Of a DNA stretch of 64,000 nt, positions 1 through 8,612 are shown piece after piece (position 1 is the first letter of the stretch; every line of letters begins with the position of its first letter). This stretch comes from Streptomyces termitum (GTDB lineage: Bacteria > Actinomycetota > Actinomycetes > Streptomycetales > Streptomycetaceae). The notes beneath the pieces were generated by a model. It was given only the letters and a program-made list of their open reading frames with translations, searched no databases and was not told where the DNA came from. The position numbers and the translations under genes are program-made. The stretch lies in contig NZ_BMUL01000001.1 in the NCBI RefSeq assembly GCF_014650175.1, positions 352,013-416,012 on the forward strand, written 5' to 3'.

Positions 1-212
1 GGTTTCCATAGTTGGCTTGAAAAAGCTGAACCAGGTGAGAAGTTGCGGGTGTTTAACCGGCAATTAATGCGAATCGCCCCTTTATATGTGACGAACTAAG
101 GGTCATTTTTCAGTCGTCTGTAAAGAGACTTGTGGGCTTCCGGCTAGGTTCTTTCGGTCAGTGATCAAGCGTTTTACGCACACAAAACGTGCACAGGGGT
201 GGGAAAACGAAC
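1..212 (+). promoter_or_regulatory. AT-richer leader upstream of the RHS gene
   Basis: This non-coding stretch is clearly richer in A and T than the rest of the window, for example around 55-75 and 85-125. Just before the gene lies a short inverted repeat, CGTTTT (about 169-174) against AAAACG (about 183-188). It could be a leader hairpin or an operator. No confident -35/-10 pair was assigned. The region presumably carries the RHS promoter, but that is inference from position. Confidence 0.4.
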
Positions 213-3200
213 ATGACTAGGCGTGAAAAGCACAGACCACCGGTCCGGAAAGGCGCCGTGAGCACGGTTTCCCTGCTCACGGCGGGCTTCCTGGCCGCCG
301 GACTGCTCGGCGGACCGGTGGCCGCGGCCGCCGTCGCCTGGCAGCCGGAGCCGCAGAAGAAGACCGAACCGCTCCAGGTCGAGCAGGTCCGCCCCCAGGA
401 CGCGGCCGCCGGGGCGAAGGGCCGGGTCGCCGACTGGAAGACCCCCGCCGTGACCTGGCCCGCGGCCCGCACCGCCGAACAGGGCCTCCAGGGCGACCCC
501 GCCGTGCTCCTCGCACCGGCGAAGCGGGACGCCCGGCCGTCCCCGCGGACCGACCCGGCCGTCTCCGGCGTCCGCGTCTCCAAGAAGGACGCCAAGGGCA
601 CCGACCGCACCCGCGTCCGGATGCTCGACCGCGCCGCCGCGGACCGGCTCGGCGTCGAAGGAGTGGTGTTCTCCGTCGAACCCCTCCAGCGGAAGACCGG
701 CGAGGTGCGGGTCGAACTCGACTACGACGCCTTCCGCGCCGCCTACGGCGGTGACTGGGCCTCCCGGCTGCGCCTGCGGGCCCTGCCCGCCTGCGCCCTG
801 ACGACCCCCGGCGTGAAGGGCTGCGCCGGCGGCACCGACCTGCCGACCGTCAACGACACCGGCACCGGCACGCTCAGCACCACCGCGGCCCTGTCGGCCA
901 CGGCCGGACAGGCCACCGTCTTCGCCGCCACCGCGGCCGCCTCCGGCTCCTCCGGCGACTTCAAGGCCACCTCGCTCGCCCCCTCCGGCTCGTGGTCGGC
1001 CGGCGGCTCCAGCGGCGGCTTCAGCTGGAACTACGACATCGCCGTCCCCGACGTCCCCGGCGACACCGCCCCGAAGCTCTCGATCGGCTACAGCTCCCTG
1101 GCCATCGACGGCCGGACCGCCGCCACCAACAACCAGCCCGGCGGCATCGGCGACGGCTGGTCCATGGAACCCGGCTACATCGAGCGCCAGTACGTCTCCT
1201 GCGTGGACGACAAGACCGGCAGCAACAACACCACCGCCAAGGTCGGCGACCTGTGCTGGAAGAAGGACAACGCCGTCCTCAACCTGAACGGCCGCACCAA
1301 CCAGCTCATCCGGGACACCGCCACCGGCGACTGGCACCTCCAGTCCGACGACGGCACCCGCATCGAGAAGGCCGTCAGCACCGCCGCCGACAACTACGGC
1401 GACAACAACGGTGACGACAACGGCGAGCACTGGAAGGTGACGACGCCGGACGGCACCCGCTACCACTTCGGCGCCAACCGGCTCGACGGCTGGGTCTCCG
1501 GCAAGACCGAGACCCGCTCCACCTGGACCGTCCCCGTCTTCGGCAACCACAGCGGCGAGCCCTGCTACCAGGCCGCCTTCAAGGACGCCTGGTGCCAGCA
1601 GGCCTGGCGCTGGAACCTCGACTACGTGGTCGACCCCCGCGGCAACGCCATGACGTACTACTGGGGCGAGGAGACCAACAACTACGGCCGCAACATGGAC
1701 CCGGCCACCGGCAACGCCACCGCGACCCCGTACGACCGCAGCGGCTACCTCAAGCGCATCGAGTACGGCCTGCGCGACACCGCCCTCTACGGGCAGCCCG
1801 CCGCCAAGGTCGAGTTCACCCACGGCGAGCGCTGCGTCAGCGGCTGCGCCACCTTCGACGCGGCCAACGCCAAGAACTGGCCGGACGTGCCCTTCGACCA
1901 GTACTGCGCCAACGGCGCCGTCTGCAAGGACCGCTACTCGCCGTCCTTCTGGACCCGCCTCAAGCTCACCACCATCGCCACCCACGTCTGGTCCGCAGGC
2001 GCCTGGAAGCCCGTCGACAGCTGGGCCCTGGACGCCAACTTCCCGGCCACCGGCGACGGCGGCGCCGCCCCGCTGTGGCTCAAGTCGATCACCCGTACCG
2101 GCCACACCGGCACCGGCGCCGTCACCCTGCCCGCCGTCACCTTCAACGGCACCCCCCTCCCCAACCGGGTCGAGGGCGCCACCACCGGCGGAAAGCCCGA
2201 CCCGCTGCCCGGCATGAGGCGCTACCGCGTCACCGCCGTCAACACCGAGAGCGGCGGCACCATCGGCGTCGGCTACACGCCCGAGGACTGCTCCGCCACC
2301 AGCGTGCCCGCCCCCACGGCGGCCAACACCCGCCGCTGCTATCCGATCAAGTGGTCCCCGCCGGACGCGCCGGCCGCCGACTACGAGCCGTACCTCGACT
2401 GGTTCCACGCCTACGCGGTCAACCTGATCGTCGAGACCGACAACACCGCCGGCGGCGTGCCCAAGCGGACCGAGTACACCTATCCCGAGGGCATGGCCTG
2501 GGGCAAGGCGCCGGACGACGAGTTCACCAAGGCCGAGAACCTCACCTACAGCGACCGCAAGGGCTTCGGCCGGGTCCAGGTGCGCTCCGGCGCCTCCTCC
2601 ACTCCGCGCACCCTGAAGGAGTACCGCTACTTCCGCGGCATCCCCGGCGCGGAGGTCAAGGACAGCGAAGGGGTTCCCGCCACCGACCACGAGGCCTTCG
2701 CGGGCATGATCCGCGACGAGGCCACCTACAACGGCGACGGCGGCCGGCTGGAGACCTCCAGCGGCTTCACCCCGTGGGTGTCGGCCGCGACCGCGACCGA
2801 GACCCGGGCCGAAGGCCTGCCCGCCCGGCACGCCTACGTCACCGGCGGCGCGAAGGAGCGGATCCGCACCGCCGTCGGCCAGACCTGGCGCACCACCGAG
2901 ACCCGCCGCACCTTCGACGCCAACGGCGACCTGCTCACCGAGTCCCGGCTCGGCGACACCGCGAAGACCGGCGACGAGGAGTGCACCACCACGACCTACG
3001 CGCCCGGCGCCCTCCTCGGCCTGCCGACGGAGGTCCGGACCGTGGCCCAGGCGTGCGGCACCACGCCGAACCTGCCCGCCGACCTGATCTCCGTCGAGCG
3101 CCGCTACTACGACAACGCCACCTCCCTCACCGCCGTTCCGGCGAAGGGCCTCGTCACCCGGCTCGACGAGCAGGACGCCGCGGGCACCGGGTACCTGACC

Positions 3201-6200
3201 ACCGCCAAGCACACCTACGACCAGTACGGCCGTGAGCTCACCGAGACCGACGCGCTCGGGAACACCACCACGACCGCCCACACCCCGGCCACCGGCATCC
3301 CCACCTCCGTGAAGGTGACCAACGCCCTCGGCCACGAGAGCACCACGAACCTCGACCCGGTGCGCGGCGTCCCCACCTCCGCCGTCGACGCCAACGGCAA
3401 GCGCACCGACGCCGTCCACGACGGCCTCGGCCGCGTCCTCCAGGTCTGGCAGCCCGGCTGGTCCAAGGCCGACCACGCCACCCAGCCCTCCGTGCGGTAC
3501 GAGTACCGGATCTCCCGGACCGCGCCCAACGCCGTCACCACCAAGACCCTCAAGCAGAACGGCGAGTACCGGACCACCTACGCCCTGTACGACGGCCTGC
3601 TCAGGGAGCGCCAGACCCAGGCCCCCGCGCCCGGCACCCAGCACACCGTCCTGACGGAGACCCGCTACGACACCCGCGGCTGGGTCGCCAAGTCCTTCGC
3701 CCCCTACTACGGCGACGTCGCCCCCTCGGCGACCCTGTACACCGCGAAGCAGGAGAACGCGGTCGACAACGTCACCGAGAACACCTACGACGGCCTCGGC
3801 CGGGTCACCGACGCCGTCTCGCTCTTCCGCGGCGACGAGAAGTGGCGGACCACGACCGTCTACGGCGGCGACCGGGTCACGGTCGTCCCGCCGAAGGGCG
3901 GCACGACCACCACGACGGTCACCGACGCCAGGGGCCGCAGGACCCAGCTGATCGAGTACGCCGGCGCCGGGCAGACCCAGCCGCAGACGACGACGTACGC
4001 CTACGGCAAGTACGACGAGGCGTCCTCGGTCACCGACCCGGCCGGCAACACCTGGTCGTACACCTTCGACGCCCGGGGCCAGAAGACCCGCGTCGACGAC
4101 CCCGACAAGGGCGTCAGCGACCTCACCTACGACGCCCTGGGCCGGGTCGTCACCACCAAGGACGCCCGCGAGCGCACCCTGACCACGGTCTACGACAAGC
4201 TCGGCCGCAAGACCGCGCTGAAGGAGGGCGCCACCACGCTCGCCGCGTGGACCTACGACACCCTCGCCAAGGGCAGGCTCACCAGCAGCAGCCGCTACGT
4301 CGGCGGAGCCGAGTACAAGGAGCAGGCCGGAGGCTTCGACGACCGGTACCAGCCGACGTCGGCCAGCCTCGTCGTCCCCGCCGCCGCGGGCGGCCTCGCC
4401 GGCACCTACAGCTGGAGCTACGGCTACGAGGAGAAGACCGGAGCCCTGCTCTGGACCCTCAACCCCGCGATCGGCGACATCCCCGCCGAGCGCGTCACCA
4501 CCAACTACAACAGCGACGACCAGCCCTACCGCACCACCCGCGGCGGCGTCATCCTCGTCGCCAACGTCCAGTACGACTGGCAGGGCCGCCCCGTCGGCAC
4601 CGAGTTCGGCTCCGACCTCGACAAGAAGGTCTGGCGGACCCAGGCCTACGACGACCACACCGGCCGTCTGATCGAGCGCACCACCGACCGGTACCTCGCG
4701 CCCCAGCGGGTCGACCGCTCGCTGTACACCTACGACCCGGCCGGCAACGTCACCAGCCTCACCAGCACCACCGGCCAGGACGCCACGGCCGTCACCGACC
4801 GCCAGTGCTTCACCAACGACGCCCTCGGCCGGCTGACGGAGGCGTGGACGGCGAAGACCGACTGCGCCACGGCACCGGGCACCACGAGCGTCGGCGGCCC
4901 GAGCACCTACTGGCTGACGTACGGCTACGACAAGACGGGCAACCGCACCGAGCAGAAGGACCGGCTCGGCGCGGTCACCACCGCCTACACCCACCCCGCC
5001 GGCGGAGCCGACCGGCCGCACGCCGTCCAGCAGGCCACCGTCACCGGCGGCCCGGACGACGGCCGCGTCAGCACCTTCCAGTACGACGCGACGGGCAACG
5101 TCACCGGCCGCGCCATCGGCACCAGGGCGCAGACCCTCGACTGGGACGCCGAAGGCAGGCTCGCCACCCTCACCGAGGGCGGCAAGACCACCGCTTACGT
5201 GTACAACGCCGACGGCGAACGGCTCCTCACCAAGAACGCGGACGGCACCCAGGTGCTGACCCTGCCCAACGGCGACGAGCTGAAGCTGGCGGCCAACGGC
5301 ACCACCAAGACGGCCACCCGCTACTACACCCACGGCGGCGAGACCGTCGCGGTCCGCAGCGGAGCGGCCGTCTCCTACCTGATCAACGACCACCAGGGCA
5401 CGGCCACGACGGCCATCGACACCACGACCCTGGCGTTCACCCAGCGCAAGCAGCTTCCCTTCGGTGAACTGCGCACCGCCCAGTCGCCGGTCTTCGGCAC
5501 CCGGGGCTTCGTCGGCGGCACCAACGACCCGACGGGCCTGACCCACCTCGGAGCCCGCGAGTACGACCCGGTCCTGGGCCGCTTCCTCTCGGTCGACCCG
5601 GTCGTCGACTTCGGCGACCCGGCCCAGATGAACGCGTACTCCTACGCCCACAACAACCCGCTCACCAAGTCCGACCCGACGGGCCTGCGCCCCGACGGCC
5701 CGGTCGGCGGCAACGGCGTCAGCGACTCCTACTGGGCCAGCGAACGCGGCATGACCGCCGGATACACCTACAAGAGCGGCAAGTGGATCTGGCACCAGAC
5801 GCCCAAGAAGGACGCCGCCTCCCGGGCCAAGTACCGGGCGTACCGGGCGGATCCGGCCAACTACCGGGTGTACCACTACGACGCCAAGAAGGTCGCCCAG
5901 GCGAAGAAGGCCGCCGATGACCGGAAGCGGCAGCGGGAGGCCGACGCGGCCGCCAAGGCGAAGGCGGACGCCGAACGGCGGAAGAAGGACAGCTTCTTCG
6001 GCAAGGTCATGGGGGGTCTCGAATTCCTGAACACCCATCGGACGACGATCCTGAGCGTGGCCTCGATCTTCGTCCCGGCCCTCATCCCGGTCGCCATGGC
6101 GAGCGGTGCGGCGGACGCCTACAGTGACTTCTCGAAGGGGGACTGGGTCGCGGGCACACTCGACCTGGTGGGAGTGGCCGGAGGCGGCCTGGCCTTGAAG

Positions 6201-6422
6201 TTCGGCAGGGCCATGTACCAGGGTGAAGTGGCCCAGTCGGCACTCAGCGGTGTGACACGGACCGCCCTCAAGATGGGCCGGAACCAGTTCCACCAACTGA
6301 GAGCGGGGCTCGGTTCCACCGTCAGCGCCGGTGCCCGGGCCACGCGGTACAACAACTGGAACACGGCGGCGGGTGTCACCGCCACCGCCACGTACGAGAT
6401 CCGGGCGGCGATGGCTGACTGA
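213..6422 (+). CDS. Secreted giant RHS/YD-repeat protein with variable C-terminal domain
   Basis: The product is about 2069 residues. An N-terminal signal sequence (basic start, hydrophobic segment about residues 17-40) indicates export. The body carries many YD-type repeats such as YDGLGRV and YDALGRV. Near residues 1740-1825 is the RHS-associated core, recognisable by HLGAREYDPVLGRFLSVDP and NAYSYAHNNP and ending in DPTGL. After that junction RHS proteins usually switch to a polymorphic tail, often a toxin released from the RHS shell. Here the tail is about 244 residues, with a lysine/alanine-rich helix (about 1880-1925) and two hydrophobic glycine-rich stretches, and no catalytic motif I recognise. 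I chose ATG 213 over ATG 189 because the signal peptide follows directly and GGGTGGG precedes it. A small membrane protein gene follows 35 bp downstream and may be its partner. Wall-associated shell, toxin carrier or adhesion roles are all possible. Confidence 0.85.
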   Translation: MTRREKHRPPVRKGAVSTVSLLTAGFLAAGLLGGPVAAAAVAWQPEPQKKTEPLQVEQVRPQDAAAGAKGRVADWKTPAVTWPAARTAEQGLQGDPAVLLAPAKRDARPSPRTDPAVSGVRVSKKDAKGTDRTRVRMLDRAAADRLGVEGVVFSVEPLQRKTGEVRVELDYDAFRAAYGGDWASRLRLRALPACALTTPGVKGCAGGTDLPTVNDTGTGTLSTTAALSATAGQATVFAATAAASGSSGDFKATSLAPSGSWSAGGSSGGFSWNYDIAVPDVPGDTAPKLSIGYSSLAIDGRTAATNNQPGGIGDGWSMEPGYIERQYVSCVDDKTGSNNTTAKVGDLCWKKDNAVLNLNGRTNQLIRDTATGDWHLQSDDGTRIEKAVSTAADNYGDNNGDDNGEHWKVTTPDGTRYHFGANRLDGWVSGKTETRSTWTVPVFGNHSGEPCYQAAFKDAWCQQAWRWNLDYVVDPRGNAMTYYWGEETNNYGRNMDPATGNATATPYDRSGYLKRIEYGLRDTALYGQPAAKVEFTHGERCVSGCATFDAANAKNWPDVPFDQYCANGAVCKDRYSPSFWTRLKLTTIATHVWSAGAWKPVDSWALDANFPATGDGGAAPLWLKSITRTGHTGTGAVTLPAVTFNGTPLPNRVEGATTGGKPDPLPGMRRYRVTAVNTESGGTIGVGYTPEDCSATSVPAPTAANTRRCYPIKWSPPDAPAADYEPYLDWFHAYAVNLIVETDNTAGGVPKRTEYTYPEGMAWGKAPDDEFTKAENLTYSDRKGFGRVQVRSGASSTPRTLKEYRYFRGIPGAEVKDSEGVPATDHEAFAGMIRDEATYNGDGGRLETSSGFTPWVSAATATETRAEGLPARHAYVTGGAKERIRTAVGQTWRTTETRRTFDANGDLLTESRLGDTAKTGDEECTTTTYAPGALLGLPTEVRTVAQACGTTPNLPADLISVERRYYDNATSLTAVPAKGLVTRLDEQDAAGTGYLTTAKHTYDQYGRELTETDALGNTTTTAHTPATGIPTSVKVTNALGHESTTNLDPVRGVPTSAVDANGKRTDAVHDGLGRVLQVWQPGWSKADHATQPSVRYEYRISRTAPNAVTTKTLKQNGEYRTTYALYDGLLRERQTQAPAPGTQHTVLTETRYDTRGWVAKSFAPYYGDVAPSATLYTAKQENAVDNVTENTYDGLGRVTDAVSLFRGDEKWRTTTVYGGDRVTVVPPKGGTTTTTVTDARGRRTQLIEYAGAGQTQPQTTTYAYGKYDEASSVTDPAGNTWSYTFDARGQKTRVDDPDKGVSDLTYDALGRVVTTKDARERTLTTVYDKLGRKTALKEGATTLAAWTYDTLAKGRLTSSSRYVGGAEYKEQAGGFDDRYQPTSASLVVPAAAGGLAGTYSWSYGYEEKTGALLWTLNPAIGDIPAERVTTNYNSDDQPYRTTRGGVILVANVQYDWQGRPVGTEFGSDLDKKVWRTQAYDDHTGRLIERTTDRYLAPQRVDRSLYTYDPAGNVTSLTSTTGQDATAVTDRQCFTNDALGRLTEAWTAKTDCATAPGTTSVGGPSTYWLTYGYDKTGNRTEQKDRLGAVTTAYTHPAGGADRPHAVQQATVTGGPDDGRVSTFQYDATGNVTGRAIGTRAQTLDWDAEGRLATLTEGGKTTAYVYNADGERLLTKNADGTQVLTLPNGDELKLAANGTTKTATRYYTHGGETVAVRSGAAVSYLINDHQGTATTAIDTTTLAFTQRKQLPFGELRTAQSPVFGTRGFVGGTNDPTGLTHLGAREYDPVLGRFLSVDPVVDFGDPAQMNAYSYAHNNPLTKSDPTGLRPDGPVGGNGVSDSYWASERGMTAGYTYKSGKWIWHQTPKKDAASRAKYRAYRADPANYRVYHYDAKKVAQAKKAADDRKRQREADAAAKAKADAERRKKDSFFGKVMGGLEFLNTHRTTILSVASIFVPALIPVAMASGAADAYSDFSKGDWVAGTLDLVGVAGGGLALKFGRAMYQGEVAQSALSGVTRTALKMGRNQFHQLRAGLGSTVSAGARATRYNNWNTAAGVTATATYEIRAAMAD

Positions 6423-6457
6423 GCCGCTCGCCCGGACCGACATCAGTGGAGGGGTGA

Positions 6458-6631
6458 ATGAAGTACGCGGGAATCGCCGTGCTCGTCGTGGGGGCGGTCG
6501 GACTGGCCGTGACCACGCGCGGGGTGCGCGGGTGGGAGAACTGGACGAGCCGGCAGAAGAAGGGGATGTCGCTGAGCGCCTTCCTGTTCTTCCTCGGCAT
6601 CGTCCTGATGAACCTGGGCAAGAGCGGCTGA
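6458..6631 (+). CDS. Small two-helix membrane protein, possible RHS partner/immunity protein
   Basis: The product is 57 residues: an N-terminal hydrophobic helix (about 4-20), a short basic loop with RGWENWTSRQKK, and a second hydrophobic helix (about 39-53). ATG 6458 has a strong ribosome-binding site (GGAGGGG about 5 nt upstream). The gene begins 35 bp after the RHS stop, on the same strand, and is followed by a strong hairpin terminator, so the two genes probably share a transcript. In polymorphic-toxin loci the small gene after an RHS tail often encodes the immunity protein. The hydrophobic tail of the RHS protein makes a membrane partner plausible, but no known immunity family is recognised. 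The role is inference from position. Confidence 0.6.
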   Translation: MKYAGIAVLVVGAVGLAVTTRGVRGWENWTSRQKKGMSLSAFLFFLGIVLMNLGKSG

Positions 6632-6687
6632 CACCGCCCTGACCCGCCGCCCGGCGAGGGCCGGGCCCCGGACCCCTTCCGGACGGG

Positions 6688-6720
6688 AAGCCCCGCAGGA
6701 GTGATCCTGCGGGGCTTCTT
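6688..6720 (+). terminator. Rho-independent-type terminator after the RHS unit
   Basis: A perfect 13-bp inverted repeat: AAGCCCCGCAGGA at 6688-6700, loop GTGA, complementary arm to 6717, then CTT. It separates the RHS unit from the AraC gene. Confidence 0.85.
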
Positions 6721-6811
6721 CTCGTGCGCCGGGGAGGGTGACCGGCGGGCTCCGGCGTGGGATCGTGGGGACCGGCTAATGGTCTGTACCAGTCGTGGAG
6801 GGGTGGTTTCC

Positions 6812-7744
6812 ATGCGGGGGAGCACGGTGTTAGCCGGAGAGCCCTGTGCCGTGCCCCGGGAGGGGGATCCGCCGGTGCACCGGCTGGAGTTGAGGCTGCC
6901 GGACCAGGTGCCCTTCGCCGCCGGGGGGTTCGACGCGATGGGACCGATGTCGCGGGCCGCGTACCCGCACCGGCACACCTTCTACGAGATCGTGCACGTG
7001 GTGGAGGGCAGCGGCGTGCACGTCATCGACACCGAGCGGTACGCGGTGCGGCCGCCGCAGCTGGGGGTGATCCTGCCGGGGCAGGTGCACCGGTGGGAGG
7101 GGGTGCGGGGGCTGGAGGGGTCGCTCGTGCTGTTCACGCCGGAGTTCCTGGTCGGCGGGGTGGGCGACGAGGAGCTGCTGCGGCGGCTGGGGGAGCGGCC
7201 CTGGGTGGACCTGGACGGGGCCGGGCACGCCCGGACCGGGCTGCTGATGGAGGAGCTGGCGGAGGAGTACCGGGGCGGCGCGGACGGCTTCGCGGGGGTG
7301 CTGCGCTCGCTGCTGCACGTCCTGCTGGTGCGGGCGGCGCGGCAGCCGGGCGGCGGTGGCGCGGGCGGGCCGGTGGCGCCGGTGGTGCGGGGGGTCGCGG
7401 AGGAGTTCCTGCGGCTCGCCCCGGCCGCCGGGATCGCCGGGGTGCCGGTGCGGGAGTGCGCCGAGCGGCTGGGGGTGACGCCGGGGCACCTGACCGAGGT
7501 GGTGCGGGCGGCCACCGGGCGGACGCCGGCCGCGCTGCTGCGGGAGGAGCGGGTGCGGGAGGCGCAGCGGCTGCTGATCGCCACCGACCTGTCGGTGCGT
7601 CAGGTCGCCGCCCGCGTCGGCTTCGACGATCCGGCGTACTTCTGCCGCTTCTTCCGGCGGGAGGCCGGGCGCAGTCCGGGCGGCTTCCGAAAACACCACG
7701 ACGGCCGTGTTCCGTCCATCGAAGCGGACGCGCCGCCCGCTTAG
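6812..7744 (+). CDS. AraC-family transcriptional regulator with TTA codon near its start
   Basis: A 310-residue regulator. The N-terminal half is an AraC-type cupin sensor; the histidines of YPHRHTFYEIVHV (about 51-63) lie in its first strands. The C-terminal ~90 residues form the double HTH, including VRECAERLGVTPGHLTEVVR and the second helix signature VGFDDPAYFCRFFRREAG. ATG 6812 is chosen because GGAGGGG lies at a good distance and the cupin follows. Codon 7 is TTA (6830-6832), the rare leucine codon read by bldA tRNA in Streptomyces, so expression may be tied to development. It sits 43 bp upstream of a secreted intradiol dioxygenase on the same strand and is probably its regulator; the ligand is unknown, an aromatic compound being a reasonable guess. 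Confidence 0.9.
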   Translation: MRGSTVLAGEPCAVPREGDPPVHRLELRLPDQVPFAAGGFDAMGPMSRAAYPHRHTFYEIVHVVEGSGVHVIDTERYAVRPPQLGVILPGQVHRWEGVRGLEGSLVLFTPEFLVGGVGDEELLRRLGERPWVDLDGAGHARTGLLMEELAEEYRGGADGFAGVLRSLLHVLLVRAARQPGGGGAGGPVAPVVRGVAEEFLRLAPAAGIAGVPVRECAERLGVTPGHLTEVVRAATGRTPAALLREERVREAQRLLIATDLSVRQVAARVGFDDPAYFCRFFRREAGRSPGGFRKHHDGRVPSIEADAPPA

Positions 7745-7787
7745 GTTCGTTGCCGACCTCAGCCCCCCACCCGAGGAGCAAGGCAAC

Positions 7788-8612
7788 ATGGAGAACGAGA
7801 CCAGCACCGGGCACGTCACCCGCAAGACGGTCCTGAAGGCCGCGCTCGCGGCCGGCATGGCGGCGCCCGTGGCCCTGATGGGCGTTCCGGCGCTCGCCCG
7901 CACCATGGGCGGGTCCGAAGGGGACCTGGCCCTGACGCCGACCTGCGACGACGGCGACGACCCGACCATCCCGCAGATGGAGGGCCCCTACTTCAAGCCC
8001 AACTCGCCGCTGCGCAGCAGCATGCCCGACGGCCCCGGCACCCGCCTCACCGTCAGCGGCTACGTCTTCGGCCGGTCCTGCCTGCCGATATCCGGGGTCC
8101 TGCTGGACTTCTGGCAGGCCGACAACAACGGCGCCTACGACAACACCGGCTTCAAGTTCCGCGGCCACCAGTTCACCGGCGCCGACGGCTCGTACAAGCT
8201 GACCGCGATCGTCCCCGGCCTCTACCCGGGCCGCACCCGCCACATCCACGTCAAGGTGCAGGCGCCGGGCCGCCCGATCCTCACGACCCAGCTGTACTTC
8301 CCGAACGAGCCCCGGAACAACACCGACACCATCTACGACCCGCGGCTGCTGATGAACGTCCGGGACGGCTCCGGGGGCCGCGAGGCCGCCTTCGACTTCG
8401 TCCTCGACGTGAAGCAGAACCCCAGCCCGACGCCGACCCCGACGTCGACCGCCACCAGCAACCCGCCCGGCGGCACGTGGGCCGCCGGGACGGCGTACAC
8501 GGCGGGGGCCAGGGTCACCTACGGCGGTGTGGGCTACGTGTGCCTCCAGGCCCACACCGCCATCGCCGGCTGGGAGCCGCCGAACGTCCCCGCCCTCTGG
8601 CGGGTCGGCTAG
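7788..8612 (+). CDS. Secreted intradiol ring-cleavage dioxygenase with C-terminal carbohydrate-binding module
   Basis: The product is 274 residues. The N-terminus has RK followed by a hydrophobic stretch (about 15-36), an export signal that resembles Tat but lacks a true RR pair. The catalytic domain (about 50-208) has the intradiol non-haem iron ligands: Y68 in MEGPYF, Y146 in GLYPGR, and H152 and H154 in RHIHV. After a Pro/Thr linker (PSPTPTPTSTATS), residues 229-274 look like a CBM5/12-type chitin/cellulose-binding module (WAAGTAYTAGARVTY, then Trp-rich GWEPPNVPALW). Comparable secreted dioxygenase-CBM proteins are known from biomass-degrading streptomycetes and cleave catechol-type aromatics outside the cell. 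The upstream AraC gene probably regulates it. The stop codon abuts the stop of the convergent next gene. Confidence 0.92.
   Translation: MENETSTGHVTRKTVLKAALAAGMAAPVALMGVPALARTMGGSEGDLALTPTCDDGDDPTIPQMEGPYFKPNSPLRSSMPDGPGTRLTVSGYVFGRSCLPISGVLLDFWQADNNGAYDNTGFKFRGHQFTGADGSYKLTAIVPGLYPGRTRHIHVKVQAPGRPILTTQLYFPNEPRNNTDTIYDPRLLMNVRDGSGGREAAFDFVLDVKQNPSPTPTPTSTATSNPPGGTWAAGTAYTAGARVTYGGVGYVCLQAHTAIAGWEPPNVPALWRVG

Noticed and set aside
174..6443. A 2089-codon open frame on the minus strand opposite the RHS gene
   Set aside because: It is a by-product of high G+C third positions; its translation is low-complexity Gly/Val/Arg sequence without domains, while the plus strand encodes a clear RHS protein.
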